In this document: positions 1 to 7,599 of the stretch, in pieces
Layout of the letters: every line of letters begins with the position of its first letter
Position numbering within the stretch: position 1 is the first letter of the stretch
NCBI GenBank assembly: GCA_001563915.1
Contig: LKMP01000010.1
Span: 1 to 35,729, forward strand
Source of the DNA: Nanohaloarchaea archaeon B1-Br10_U2g21
GTDB taxonomy: Archaea > Nanohalarchaeota > Nanosalinia > Nanosalinales > Nanosalinaceae
Direction of reading: 5' to 3'
DNA length: 35,729 nucleotides
Position numbers and translations under genes: made by a program
The notes under the pieces: model-generated
Told to the model about the DNA's origin: nothing
Seen by the model: the letters and a program-made list of their open reading frames with translations, nothing else
Databases searched by the model: none

Positions 1-741
1 AAAGCAATGAAGGATTTTGATGTCGTGATTGCGCCTACCAAAAAATCTATATCGCATACAAAAGCTAGAAACCAGGCATGTGAAAAAGGCGCGAGAATAG
101 CCACTATGCCTGGAATCAATAAAGAAATATGGAACACAAGTCTGAAAGCAGATTACCAGAAAGTCGCAGAAATATCTGAGAAAGTATATGATTTACTCGA
201 AGAAACGGATACTGTGCGAATCAAGACTCCATCAGGCACAGATTTATCCTTTAAAATCAATATTGAATATTTCCATACTGATACGGGTATGATACATGAC
301 TCTGGAGAGTTCGGAAATCTTCCGGCTGGCGAAGCAGATGGAGGTATTTTAGGCGCGGAAGGAGTACTTGTAACAGATCATTTTCCGTTTGCGCCAGAAG
401 GTACTAAAATATTTATAGAAGATAATAAGGCTATAGGGGTTGAAGAGCCAGGGAAAGAGGTTTCTCAACTTTCAAACGCGTTTAAAGAAGTAAAAGGGTC
501 TAGAACTGTTGCTGAGTTCGGTTTTGGGACTAACCCTGAGGCATGTCTCATAGGCAATATTTTACAGGATGAAAAGGTTTTGGGAACAGTGCATATAGCT
601 TTCGGAGATAACACGTCATATATTTCAGAGGGAGAATATCGTAATGAGTGTGAAATTCACTGGGATACAGTTTGCGAAAGCCCTACTGTTTATTTTGATG
701 ATTTAAAAGTTCTTGATAACGGCGAACCTGTTTTTCTGTAA
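1..741 (+). CDS. M29-like metallo-aminopeptidase (COG2309), 5' end outside window
   Basis: Predicted cytosolic metallo-aminopeptidase related to aminopeptidase T/PepS, releasing N-terminal residues from peptides. The reading frame is open to the left edge; the first ATG is at 7, but family members are usually well over 300 residues, so the 244 visible residues are probably the C-terminal part. Counting from that ATG, the motifs GEFGNLPAGE (Glu109), AEFGFGTNPEA (Glu170), HIAFG (His196) and HWD (His218, Asp220) match the order of the M29 metal ligands Glu, Glu, His, His, Asp. All five are present, so the visible part looks active. The next gene starts 69 bp downstream on the same strand. The family call is fairly secure; substrate specificity cannot be read. 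Confidence 0.75.
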   Translation, partial: KAMKDFDVVIAPTKKSISHTKARNQACEKGARIATMPGINKEIWNTSLKADYQKVAEISEKVYDLLEETDTVRIKTPSGTDLSFKINIEYFHTDTGMIHDSGEFGNLPAGEADGGILGAEGVLVTDHFPFAPEGTKIFIEDNKAIGVEEPGKEVSQLSNAFKEVKGSRTVAEFGFGTNPEACLIGNILQDEKVLGTVHIAFGDNTSYISEGEYRNECEIHWDTVCESPTVYFDDLKVLDNGEPVFL

Positions 742-810
742 TGGCGACATAATTTAAAGTAGGAAAACGAATCTTTTCGTGAAATCCTCCGCGAAAGGTG
801 TTATCATTAA

Positions 811-2373
811 ATGAGCCTCTCTAACTCCTCAGAGATTCAGAAATCTGTTTCCGAAGCAGTCAATGAGATCAAGGATGGAGGCTCTGATGTGGATTTGGAG
901 CCTGAAGAGCTTAGAGATCTGAAAGAAGAAATTTATAAGCTAAAACGTAGGCATAGAGAGATGTCAAGCTCTCTAGGTTCTGAAGAGAATTCAAGCGAAG
1001 AAAGCTTTCAGATTCTAGAGGAAAGAATACAAGATGTTAAGGAATTACTTCTCGAAAGAGATTCAGAGCGGCAAAAACTAAGAGAAGACTTAGAGCAGCA
1101 AATAGGAGAGCTCAGAAGTTCTTTAGTCAAGGCAGAATCTGAAAAGGAGAATTTAAAAGAGGAGCTAGAAGGAGAAATAGTTGAGTTAAGAGAAGAGATA
1201 CAGGAAAAAGATTTAAGCCCAGGATCTCTGAAAGAAGAGATAAGAAGCGATATAAAAGAAATTAAAGAGCTTAAAGAGCTCAGAAAGGATGTTAAAGAAG
1301 TCAAGGCCTTGAAAAACGAAATAGAAGAGGTCAAAAAGATGGCTTCAGCTACCGCTATAGAAGAAAAAGTAGATAAGACGTGGGTGGAAGGAGAACTAGA
1401 AAATATTAGAAAATCGGTGCAGGAAGAACGTCCGGAGCTCCAAGAAAAGCTTGAAAATATACAAATAGAGGAAAAAGTTGACAAAAACGAGCTTGAGAAC
1501 CGTACCGAGTTATTGAGAGAAGAAGTAATGAGGGAAATTGTTTCTGTCAGAAATCAAATATTAGGGGATACTCCAGATAAGTCTGAGTTAGGAAGTCTTT
1601 GGGCATCTCTTGAAATGCTTGAAGATCAAATTGAAATGGTAGATGAAAACACGTTGAGCGCTGATAAAGTAGAGAAACGGATAGAAACAATGGATGACAA
1701 AGTTCAATCTATTAAAAACGAATTTACAGGTATAGAAAAATCTTTGACCGCTCTAGAAAATGAAGATAATGTGAGCCAAAGCGAGTTCAGATCAGAGCTG
1801 GAAGACTTCAAAAGAGAAATAAATGAAAACTTATCTGATCTTGCTGAAAAGATTTCATCTCGATATGCTACTAGTAAAGAAGTTTCAGGTCTTTGGTCTT
1901 CTTTAGAGGCATTAGAAGATAGGCAAAAAGAAGCAATCAAGACTGTAGACAAGATAGAGGATGCAGGTCTTGATGAATTTGGGCGTCTGAAAGACACATT
2001 GAAGTATTTGGAGCACAAGATACAGGATTTGGGAGAAGTCAAAGAAGTATTTGAGTCTGTTGATAGAATTGAAGGGAAAATTAAGACTCTGGAGCATGAA
2101 GTACAGGAGTTAGAGAGTCTTGAAGGCGTATCTGGCTCAATCGAAGATATCAATGGGCATATAGAGTACGTGGAGTATAAACTGCAGGATATAGAGGAGG
2201 CTAAGCTACCTGAAACGGTTGATAGAATAGAAGGAAGAATAAGTGATCTCGAAATCATTGTTGAAGGTATGGATGAAGAAAACGTAACTGAAGAAGACTT
2301 CAATGAGTTACAACATGATGTGGCAGAGTTATCGGATGCGGTCAAAACTGTGGCTGAAAACTTGAACATTTAA
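811..2373 (+). CDS. Long acidic coiled-coil protein
   Basis: No recognised family. The 520 residues are almost entirely Glu/Lys/Leu-rich heptad-like sequence with no signal peptide, membrane helix or nucleotide-binding motif, so a cytosolic rod is likely. Two internal repeats are visible. A segment with LGSLWASLEMLEDQ near residue 265 resembles SGLWSSLEALEDR near residue 355. Near the C-terminus, a unit of about 55 residues (YLEHKIQDL to VDRIEGKI, about 397-430) recurs as YVEYKLQDI to VDRIEGRI (about 452-480). Unlike SMC or Rad50 it has no head domains. A structural or scaffolding role is possible, but this is inference from shape only. Large antisense reading frames beneath it come from its biased codon content. 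Confidence 0.7.
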   Translation: MSLSNSSEIQKSVSEAVNEIKDGGSDVDLEPEELRDLKEEIYKLKRRHREMSSSLGSEENSSEESFQILEERIQDVKELLLERDSERQKLREDLEQQIGELRSSLVKAESEKENLKEELEGEIVELREEIQEKDLSPGSLKEEIRSDIKEIKELKELRKDVKEVKALKNEIEEVKKMASATAIEEKVDKTWVEGELENIRKSVQEERPELQEKLENIQIEEKVDKNELENRTELLREEVMREIVSVRNQILGDTPDKSELGSLWASLEMLEDQIEMVDENTLSADKVEKRIETMDDKVQSIKNEFTGIEKSLTALENEDNVSQSEFRSELEDFKREINENLSDLAEKISSRYATSKEVSGLWSSLEALEDRQKEAIKTVDKIEDAGLDEFGRLKDTLKYLEHKIQDLGEVKEVFESVDRIEGKIKTLEHEVQELESLEGVSGSIEDINGHIEYVEYKLQDIEEAKLPETVDRIEGRISDLEIIVEGMDEENVTEEDFNELQHDVAELSDAVKTVAENLNI

Positions 2374-2479
2374 GATTAATCTTTCTAAATAGTTCTTATA
2401 TGAAATCTGTAGCACTAGGCAGATCTTGGAAGATGTCTGAGACAAGCCTAGTTGCTATGTTTAAGTTCTTCACTATTAA

Positions 2480-2510
2480 TGGAGCCAAATTTATCAAATA
2501 AATGGCTCCA
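2480..2510. promoter_or_regulatory. Palindrome bracketing a TATA-like core
   Basis: An 8-bp perfect inverted repeat, TGGAGCCA (2480-2487) and TGGCTCCA (2503-2510), flanks a 15-nt AT-rich centre containing AAATAAAT. The centre lies about 30 nt upstream of the ATG at 2528, where an archaeal TATA box would serve a leaderless transcript. It could be a dimeric operator around the promoter of the DUF5794-like gene. The regulator is unknown, and a small hairpin is the alternative. Confidence 0.4.
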
Positions 2511-2527
2511 GGACCGATTTCACTCTC

Positions 2528-3334
2528 ATGTTTTTGGTGTATTTCTATATGGTTCTGGAAAAACTCCGCTCTGGCGCCCTATGGCAACTGCTCGATGACG
2601 ATGGAAGCAGAAAACTTGCATTTATTCTTTGTCTGCCGTTGATAGACGGAGTTTTTGCTACGTTATTGGTGACTGGGGCTGTTAACACGTTCAGCCAAAT
2701 GATTAATGTGGCTATAACAATATTTACAGGCGCTGGAGCATTAGCAGTTCTTTACGCGGAATCAGATACTCGAAGAGATGCAGTAAAGATGATTAACAAT
2801 GTAGTCCCTGTAGTTGTAGTCGGAGCTTTGACTATAGCATTAATTGCTCCATTATTCGAACAAATCTTCAATACGAGTTTACTAAAGTATGCTGCAGGCC
2901 TTGCAATACTATCTATAGCAGCACAACTAGCCGACATAAAAACTGCAGAGCATCTACCTCCGACAGCAGTAATAATCACAGGGATGTTGCTATCATATCA
3001 AGGAGTAAATGGCTTTACAATGACGACCGCTTATGTTTACCCGGCTTTGGCTACTGTAGGAATTGCAATTATGGCACTATATTTTGCCACAGCTCTAAAG
3101 AGTTTTGAAATGAATCTTACCTATGTAAGATATGGTGGTTCGGCAGTACTCGTTATTATAGCGGCATCGCTCATAGGGATAAATCTTCCTGCTTATTTAG
3201 GGCCTTTAGTCTTTTTTGCAGCCATTTTAGCATCGTTTGAGAATCTAAAATTGCCTGACTTCAATATGGAAAGAATTTTTAGAACCTTCGGTAAGCTTGA
3301 CGACAATTCTTTCTCTCAAAGGCCTGAGTATTAG
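2528..3334 (+). CDS. Polytopic membrane protein, DUF5794-like
   Basis: Integral membrane protein of 268 residues with about seven or eight hydrophobic segments. The N-terminal part, with LPLIDGVFATLLVTGA followed by a glycine-rich helix, AVLYAES and a later CAAQLADIKTAEHLP-like region (here AAQLADIKTAEHLPP), resembles the haloarchaeal DUF5794 membrane proteins as I remember them; that family has no known function. The start at 2528 suits a leaderless transcript from the TATA-like core near 2498; an in-frame ATG at 2552 is a plausible alternative. Its last 30 codons overlap the 3' end of fxsA on the other strand in the same codon register, so the C-terminal tail is constrained by both proteins. 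Confidence 0.6.
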   Translation: MFLVYFYMVLEKLRSGALWQLLDDDGSRKLAFILCLPLIDGVFATLLVTGAVNTFSQMINVAITIFTGAGALAVLYAESDTRRDAVKMINNVVPVVVVGALTIALIAPLFEQIFNTSLLKYAAGLAILSIAAQLADIKTAEHLPPTAVIITGMLLSYQGVNGFTMTTAYVYPALATVGIAIMALYFATALKSFEMNLTYVRYGGSAVLVIIAASLIGINLPAYLGPLVFFAAILASFENLKLPDFNMERIFRTFGKLDDNSFSQRPEY

Positions 3335-3625
3335 TGTAAAACCAAGGATATCGCTAATGAATCCTGGGGTTAACAGCATTAGTCCGCTAAAAATTATTAT
3401 TCCTCCCTCTAGCATGTTTCGAGATACTTCTCCGCCTGTAACTGATCTTTGAAGTTTTTTCAGCACATGAATCCCTTCTCTTCTGATTAGTTCGGCTCCA
3501 ACAAGGCCTGTAATAAGCACTAGTGCTATAACTTGCCAGAATCCTAGAACTGAAGTGGCTTGTATAAGCACGTAAAGATCTATGAACGGAAGGGCAAGCA
3601 AAAGTACTATCCAGAATCGTAGCAT
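3245..3625 (-). CDS. fxsA: FxsA family membrane protein
   Basis: Small inner-membrane protein of the FxsA family (126 residues). In E. coli FxsA suppresses F-plasmid exclusion of phage T7; its cellular role is otherwise unclear. The family pattern is visible: an N-terminal helix LALPFIDLYVLI, a second helix ending in GLVGAELIRREG, a linker with the glycine-rich GGEVSRNMLEGG, and a third helix with LLTPGFISDILGF. The length fits the family. The gene converges on the preceding membrane protein gene with a 90-bp antisense overlap. Its start faces the M42 peptidase gene, with 53 bp between the two starts for divergent promoters. Confidence 0.85.
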   Translation of the reverse strand: MLRFWIVLLLALPFIDLYVLIQATSVLGFWQVIALVLITGLVGAELIRREGIHVLKKLQRSVTGGEVSRNMLEGGIIIFSGLMLLTPGFISDILGFTLILRPLRERIVVKLTEGSKNSFHIEVRQF

Positions 3626-3678
3626 ATACTTGTGTTAATCAGGTTACAGGTTTAAAACCTGAAGCCAAAATCGTATCT

Positions 3679-4728
3679 ATGAATACTAAAGATCTTTTGC
3701 AAGAACTAGTAGAGACTCCAGGAGTATCTGGATCAGAATCTAAAATCCGGGAAAAAATAAAAGAAAATATTGAGGAATATGCAGATTCTATAGAAACAGA
3801 TAATATGGGTAATCTAATAGCAAAAAAAGGTTCAGGCGATAAAACATTGATGCTTGCCGCTCATATGGATCAAATAGGCCTTACAGTAAGAAGAATTGAT
3901 GAAAATGGTTTTATTAAGGTCTCAAAGATCGGGGGTATTTTCCCTGAAGGAATAATCAACCAGCGAGTGATTGTACACGCATCTAATGGGGAATCTGTAA
4001 AAGGAATACTGGGTATGAAGCCTCCACACCTCAAGAAGAAAGAGGAAAAGAATAAAGGTCTTCCAGATATGAAAAAGCTTTTCGTAGATACTGGAGCGGA
4101 AGATAAAGAGGATCTTAGAGAAAGAGGCGTAAGAGTAGGAGACTATATCTCCTATGACCGCGGATTCACAGAATTAAGAAATGGTTATGTTAGTTCTCCA
4201 TGTCTTGACAATAGAGTAGGCTGTGTAATAGGTATAAAGGCGTTAGAACATTTTGACGAAGACTATGAGCTAGCAGTAGTTTTTACGACTCAGGAAGAAG
4301 TTGGGCTTAAGGGTGCGAAAACAGCAGCATTTAAGATCGATCCTGATGTAGCTTTAGCAGTAGACACAGGAATGGCTGGAGATGTTCCGGGGATTGAGCC
4401 TGATGAATCAGATGAAGAAACAGGCAGCGGAGTAGGTATTGATATGGTGCAATCCGGAGGCAGAGGTCTTATAACACCTGAAAAAATTAAAGATTGGTTG
4501 ATAGATACTGCAGAAGATGGAGATCATAATTATTACCGTTCACTCTATGATGGAGGCGCTACAGACGCGGCAGGAATATATCTTGCCCGTGAAGGAATCC
4601 CTACTGGATCGCTAAGCATACCGACACGCCACATCCATTCTCCGGTAGAAATAGTGAATATTTCTGATGTAGAGGACGGTATAGAATTCTTAGCAGGAGC
4701 GTTCTCCACATTGGAAGAACATTTTTGA
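3679..4728 (+). CDS. M42 family metallopeptidase (TET-like aminopeptidase)
   Basis: Cytosolic zinc or cobalt aminopeptidase of family M42; archaeal members assemble into tetrahedral dodecamers that degrade peptides left by the proteasome. Visible ligand and catalytic motifs are AAHMDQIG (His62, catalytic Asp64), CLDNRVG (bridging Asp177), TQEEVGLKGA (Glu206 general base and Glu207), AVDTG (Asp229) and RHIHSP (His320). The 349-residue length is normal and every key residue is present. A PDZ-like dimerisation domain should fill about residues 70-165, where an acidic, lysine-rich loop (about 119-146) sits. It is transcribed alone, divergently from fxsA. Substrate preference (Leu, Glu or Lys type) cannot be assigned. 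Confidence 0.88.
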   Translation: MNTKDLLQELVETPGVSGSESKIREKIKENIEEYADSIETDNMGNLIAKKGSGDKTLMLAAHMDQIGLTVRRIDENGFIKVSKIGGIFPEGIINQRVIVHASNGESVKGILGMKPPHLKKKEEKNKGLPDMKKLFVDTGAEDKEDLRERGVRVGDYISYDRGFTELRNGYVSSPCLDNRVGCVIGIKALEHFDEDYELAVVFTTQEEVGLKGAKTAAFKIDPDVALAVDTGMAGDVPGIEPDESDEETGSGVGIDMVQSGGRGLITPEKIKDWLIDTAEDGDHNYYRSLYDGGATDAAGIYLAREGIPTGSLSIPTRHIHSPVEIVNISDVEDGIEFLAGAFSTLEEHF

Positions 4729-4749
4729 TCCAGTTTTATTAGCGCAAGG

Positions 4750-5151
4750 TCACAGTAGTTCTTTTGCTGCATAGGCTGTGGCAAGGCCTGTTGCCGCTAC
4801 TGCGCTTCCATAAAGTAGCATAGTCTGGCTTCTTGACATCGGATATTCTGAGCTGATGTGATCAAGAATATCTTCCTCATGAGCATTCAAATCATCAATA
4901 TATTCTTCTATTTCTTCATCGCCTAGGAGTTCGGCTGAAGCGCCGTACTTACTAAATCCAAATATGGCGTTTTCGCCTATTATAAGGTACTCTTCAGGCG
5001 AGCTATCATTATAAACTACTCCAAAATTATTTTCCAGTGCAATATCCATTGGTTTGGAGAAATTTGCTCTGCCTAGTGAACGGTTTTCATCTCTTTCAAG
5101 AACTGTTCTTATGTCTGGAGAACTATTCTCCAAAACCTTGTTTAACGGCAT
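4750..5151 (-). CDS. Hypothetical tail-anchored protein
   Basis: Unrecognised 133-residue protein. The first 105 or so residues are acidic and soluble. The C-terminus carries a single hydrophobic stretch (LLYGSAVAATGLATAYAA, about 113-130) followed by only a few residues, the layout of a tail-anchored membrane protein. No catalytic motif is evident. A 7-bp palindrome lies 35-52 bp upstream of its start and may control it. The gene converges on the M42 peptidase gene with a 21-bp gap. Confidence 0.6.
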   Translation of the reverse strand: MPLNKVLENSSPDIRTVLERDENRSLGRANFSKPMDIALENNFGVVYNDSSPEEYLIIGENAIFGFSKYGASAELLGDEEIEEYIDDLNAHEEDILDHISSEYPMSRSQTMLLYGSAVAATGLATAYAAKELL

Positions 5152-5185
5152 AGGAACGTATGAATTATGAGGGGTTAAACAGTTT

Positions 5186-5203
5186 TATGTGGATTACCAC
5201 ATA
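5186..5203. promoter_or_regulatory. Candidate operator palindrome
   Basis: A perfect 7-bp inverted repeat, TATGTGG-ATTA-CCACATA, sits 35-52 bp upstream of the minus-strand start at 5151, overlapping where the core promoter should be. The rest of the gene-free stretch up to 5411 shows nothing I can name. Function as an operator is inferred from symmetry and position. Confidence 0.35.
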
Positions 5204-5411
5204 GGTGATTTTTATTCGGAGATAGTGTTTATCAGCAGCGTCTTAGCAGATAATATAGATATTCTCAACTTTTTCTAGTCTTTTTCCTTGTTTTAGTAAT
5301 AGAGGATAATTCTGGGCATTGGGGGTTCTGAATAGCTGCCAAAAAAAGCTATTGCTGATGAAACTGTCATATATAATGTCTATAAAGAATTTTCAAACTC
5401 TGAATTAGTTA

Positions 5412-5942
5412 TTATAACTTCTTTTTCTGCAATAATGTGTACTCAGAACCGTGAGGTCTTAAATCTGATCTATATAATTTTACGTTTTTCACTGTAAAAG
5501 TACCAAAGCTTGTGCCTTTGTAATCTTCCAACGCTTGATGTAGCTTTTTCTTATCGCCTTTTCTGATATTGTCAATCCTTAGAACTGTTATATGAGGGTG
5601 AAAATCGTAGTCATTATCAGATTCTATTTCGTGGTGCGAAGCCTGTTCGTAGAGTTTAAAAATTTTTTCTGAGTTGATCCCGGCCCAAAGTACTCTAATA
5701 TATTTTTTTGAGGGAAAGACTCCCAGACTTTGTACTTCTATTTCAAATGGCTTTAATTCAATGTTTTCTAGACCTTTCTCGACTTCTTCTTGTGCGGGAC
5801 TATCTAGACTGCTGAAAAACTCTAGTGTGGTATGCATTTTATCAGGGGCTACAGGCCGGCCTACGTTTATCTCTTTTTCTAGTTCTTTGAGCTTTTCCGA
5901 AATTTCTTCCGGTATATCGACTGCAGTGAAGGCTCGTACCAT
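5412..5942 (-). CDS. thpR: RNA 2',3'-cyclic phosphodiesterase / 2'-5' RNA ligase
   Basis: Member of the 2H phosphoesterase superfamily. ThpR opens 2',3'-cyclic phosphate ends, and archaeal enzymes can also join tRNA halves with 2'-5' linkages in vitro. The N-terminus MVRAFTAVDIPEEI is typical, and both HxTx motifs are present: HTTL at His37 and HITV at His117, about 80 residues apart as usual. The length of 176 residues is normal. It stands alone here, about 24 kb from the RtcB/archease genes that form the principal tRNA-splicing ligase system in this window. All catalytic residues are intact. Confidence 0.9.
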   Translation of the reverse strand: MVRAFTAVDIPEEISEKLKELEKEINVGRPVAPDKMHTTLEFFSSLDSPAQEEVEKGLENIELKPFEIEVQSLGVFPSKKYIRVLWAGINSEKIFKLYEQASHHEIESDNDYDFHPHITVLRIDNIRKGDKKKLHQALEDYKGTSFGTFTVKNVKLYRSDLRPHGSEYTLLQKKKL

Positions 5943-5998
5943 TGGCTATACTCTTTTAATGCTCCGGTCTAATATTAAATCTGTGAGGTAATAAAAAT

Positions 5999-6256
5999 AT
6001 GGCAAATCCGCGCGCCCAAGAAATCACTGGTAGAACAGTTGTATCTGAAGAACATGGTAAAAAATTTGGAACTGTACAGGACATATCTTTCGTCGCTACT
6101 TCCGGCGAACTGATGAATCTGTTGGTTACAGACACAACTAAGCATTTAGAAAATACGGAACTTCAGGAAGATAATAAGGGCAGGAATATTGTGCCGTTCT
6201 CAGCTGTGAAGAGTATTGGAGACTTCGTAATTGTTTCAGAAGACGATATTCTGTGA
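5999..6256 (+). CDS. PRC-barrel domain protein
   Basis: Single-domain PRC-barrel protein of 85 residues. The pattern EITGRTVVSEEHGKKFGTVQDI, then a strand with LMNLLVTDT and NIVPFSAVKSIGDFVIV, follows the fold seen in photosynthetic reaction-centre H subunits, RimM and many small archaeal proteins. In archaea these small proteins are thought to bind RNA or protein partners, but none has an assigned reaction here. A GAGGTAA ribosome-binding sequence lies about 8 nt before the ATG, so this transcript is probably not leaderless. The next gene starts 7 bp after its stop, suggesting co-transcription. Confidence 0.8.
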   Translation: MANPRAQEITGRTVVSEEHGKKFGTVQDISFVATSGELMNLLVTDTTKHLENTELQEDNKGRNIVPFSAVKSIGDFVIVSEDDIL

Positions 6257-6263
6257 ATGCTGA

Positions 6264-6605
6264 GTGGCAGGACTAAGTTCTGAAGAACTTTGCAGTCAAA
6301 TAACCAAGGTTTTAGATGATCAAGAGATATATTATGCCTGCACAGTTCAGGAGGAGTTAGCGGTAGTAACTTGGAGTTTTGAAGAAATACAAAGGTCCAT
6401 ACTTGCAGGGCCAGAAAACTATAATAGAGCTTCTATAGGTGTTTATTTGCGAAAAAATTATCCTACAGGGGCGTGTGGAGAACTTGCCGAGGAAGTAATG
6501 ATTGTAGATCAAAATAATTTTTCAGAAAATGTTTTAGAGGCCTATAAACGCGCAGAAAGATATGGTGAGGAAGACCTGGATATGGTCCAGGTCCAACGGT
6601 TTTAA
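6264..6605 (+). CDS. Hypothetical protein, GTG start
   Basis: Unrecognised 113-residue acidic soluble protein, probably co-transcribed with the PRC-barrel gene 7 bp upstream. The only suitable start is GTG at 6264; the nearby ATG at 6257 is in another frame and stops at once. Two cysteines (about residues 11 and 26) precede a segment ending in TGACGELAEEVMIVD. The sequence suggests a small alpha/beta fold without a catalytic signature. Its stop overlaps the radA stop region by 4 bp on the opposite strand. Confidence 0.55.
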   Translation: MAGLSSEELCSQITKVLDDQEIYYACTVQEELAVVTWSFEEIQRSILAGPENYNRASIGVYLRKNYPTGACGELAEEVMIVDQNNFSENVLEAYKRAERYGEEDLDMVQVQRF

Positions 6606-7546
6606 CCGTCTATAATTCCTTCGTCTTTGACTTTGAATACTGCTTCGCCTTCAGGCATGTAAGGACTGTCTACAAGTCGAGCAATACGTGTATCTTTCTT
6701 CGACTTTCTCAAGTACAGTCTTACTGCTGAGTTATGCGCTACGATGTGTCCTCCAATAGCTTTAGTAGGATCTCCAAACATTTGGTCTGGATTACTCATA
6801 ACTTGGTTTGTAACTATGACTGCAAGGTTGTGAGAATTTGCCAGTCTCAGTAAGGTATTCATGTGTTTATTCAATTTCTGCTGTCTAGGTGCAAGTTCGC
6901 CTCTCCCAACATAATCGGATCTGAACTGTGCGGTCAATGAATCAACTACTATAAGCCCGATGTCATTTTGTTGGCATATCTCTTGAGCTTGATCAGCTAG
7001 AAGCATTTGGTGATCGGAGTTAAATGCGCGGGCAACGTGGATATTACTTAGTGTTTCATCTACGTCTAGGCCTTTGGCTTCTGCCATTTGCTCTATTCTG
7101 TCAGGAATAAACGTGTCTTCTGTGTCTATGTAGATGGCCTGTCGTTCTAGACCTCCTTCTTCTTCAGGTAGCTGTACGTTTACAGATAGTTGATGGGATA
7201 GCTGTGTTTTAGCAGATCCGAACTCGCCGTAAAACTCTGTAATGGCCTGGGTTTCGACTCCGCCACCTAGAACTTCGTTAAAATTGTCTGAACTGGTGGT
7301 AATTCTCTTCATCTCTTTGCGCTGTTCATGTCTTTCTTTACCAGTCTCGAAACCTATATCTAGTAGTTTACGCGCTTCAGTAATTACACTTTGACTTTTC
7401 TTGTTTCCGAGATCTGCGATTTCAGCTAGTTCGCCAGAACTCATTGTGGCTATACTCATTAAGTCATCGTATCCAGATTCCCTAAGTTTTTCTGCGGTTT
7501 TCCCTCCTACGCCTTTAATGTCCTCTAGTTCAACATCTTCAGTCAT
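6602..7546 (-). CDS. radA: RadA recombinase
   Basis: Archaeal RecA/Rad51 homologue that forms filaments on single-stranded DNA and drives strand exchange in homologous recombination. An N-terminal helix-hairpin-helix domain (about residues 5-62, LEDIKGVGGKTAEKL) precedes the ATPase core. Walker A reads GEFGSAKTQ (107-115): Ala112 replaces the glycine normally found before the lysine, while Lys113 and Thr114 remain. Walker B is LIVVDSL (Asp202). The L1 region SDYVGRGELAPRQQ and L2 region with TNQVMSNPDQMFGDP are typical. At 314 residues it is full length and has no intein. It lies downstream of rpa and histone on the same strand, 53 bp after rpa. The assignment is secure despite the Walker A change. 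Confidence 0.95.
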   Translation of the reverse strand: MTEDVELEDIKGVGGKTAEKLRESGYDDLMSIATMSSGELAEIADLGNKKSQSVITEARKLLDIGFETGKERHEQRKEMKRITTSSDNFNEVLGGGVETQAITEFYGEFGSAKTQLSHQLSVNVQLPEEEGGLERQAIYIDTEDTFIPDRIEQMAEAKGLDVDETLSNIHVARAFNSDHQMLLADQAQEICQQNDIGLIVVDSLTAQFRSDYVGRGELAPRQQKLNKHMNTLLRLANSHNLAVIVTNQVMSNPDQMFGDPTKAIGGHIVAHNSAVRLYLRKSKKDTRIARLVDSPYMPEGEAVFKVKDEGIIDG

Positions 7547-7599
7547 TTTACAAAGACTCCTCCGTATTGTCTAATCTAAAATATTTCATAATACTATTT

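Noticed and set aside
1008-2369. Two long antisense open frames (158 and 221 codons) under the coiled-coil gene
   Set aside because: They translate to Ser/Phe/Leu-rich sequence typical of the antisense of Glu/Lys-rich codons, with no domain and no promoter.
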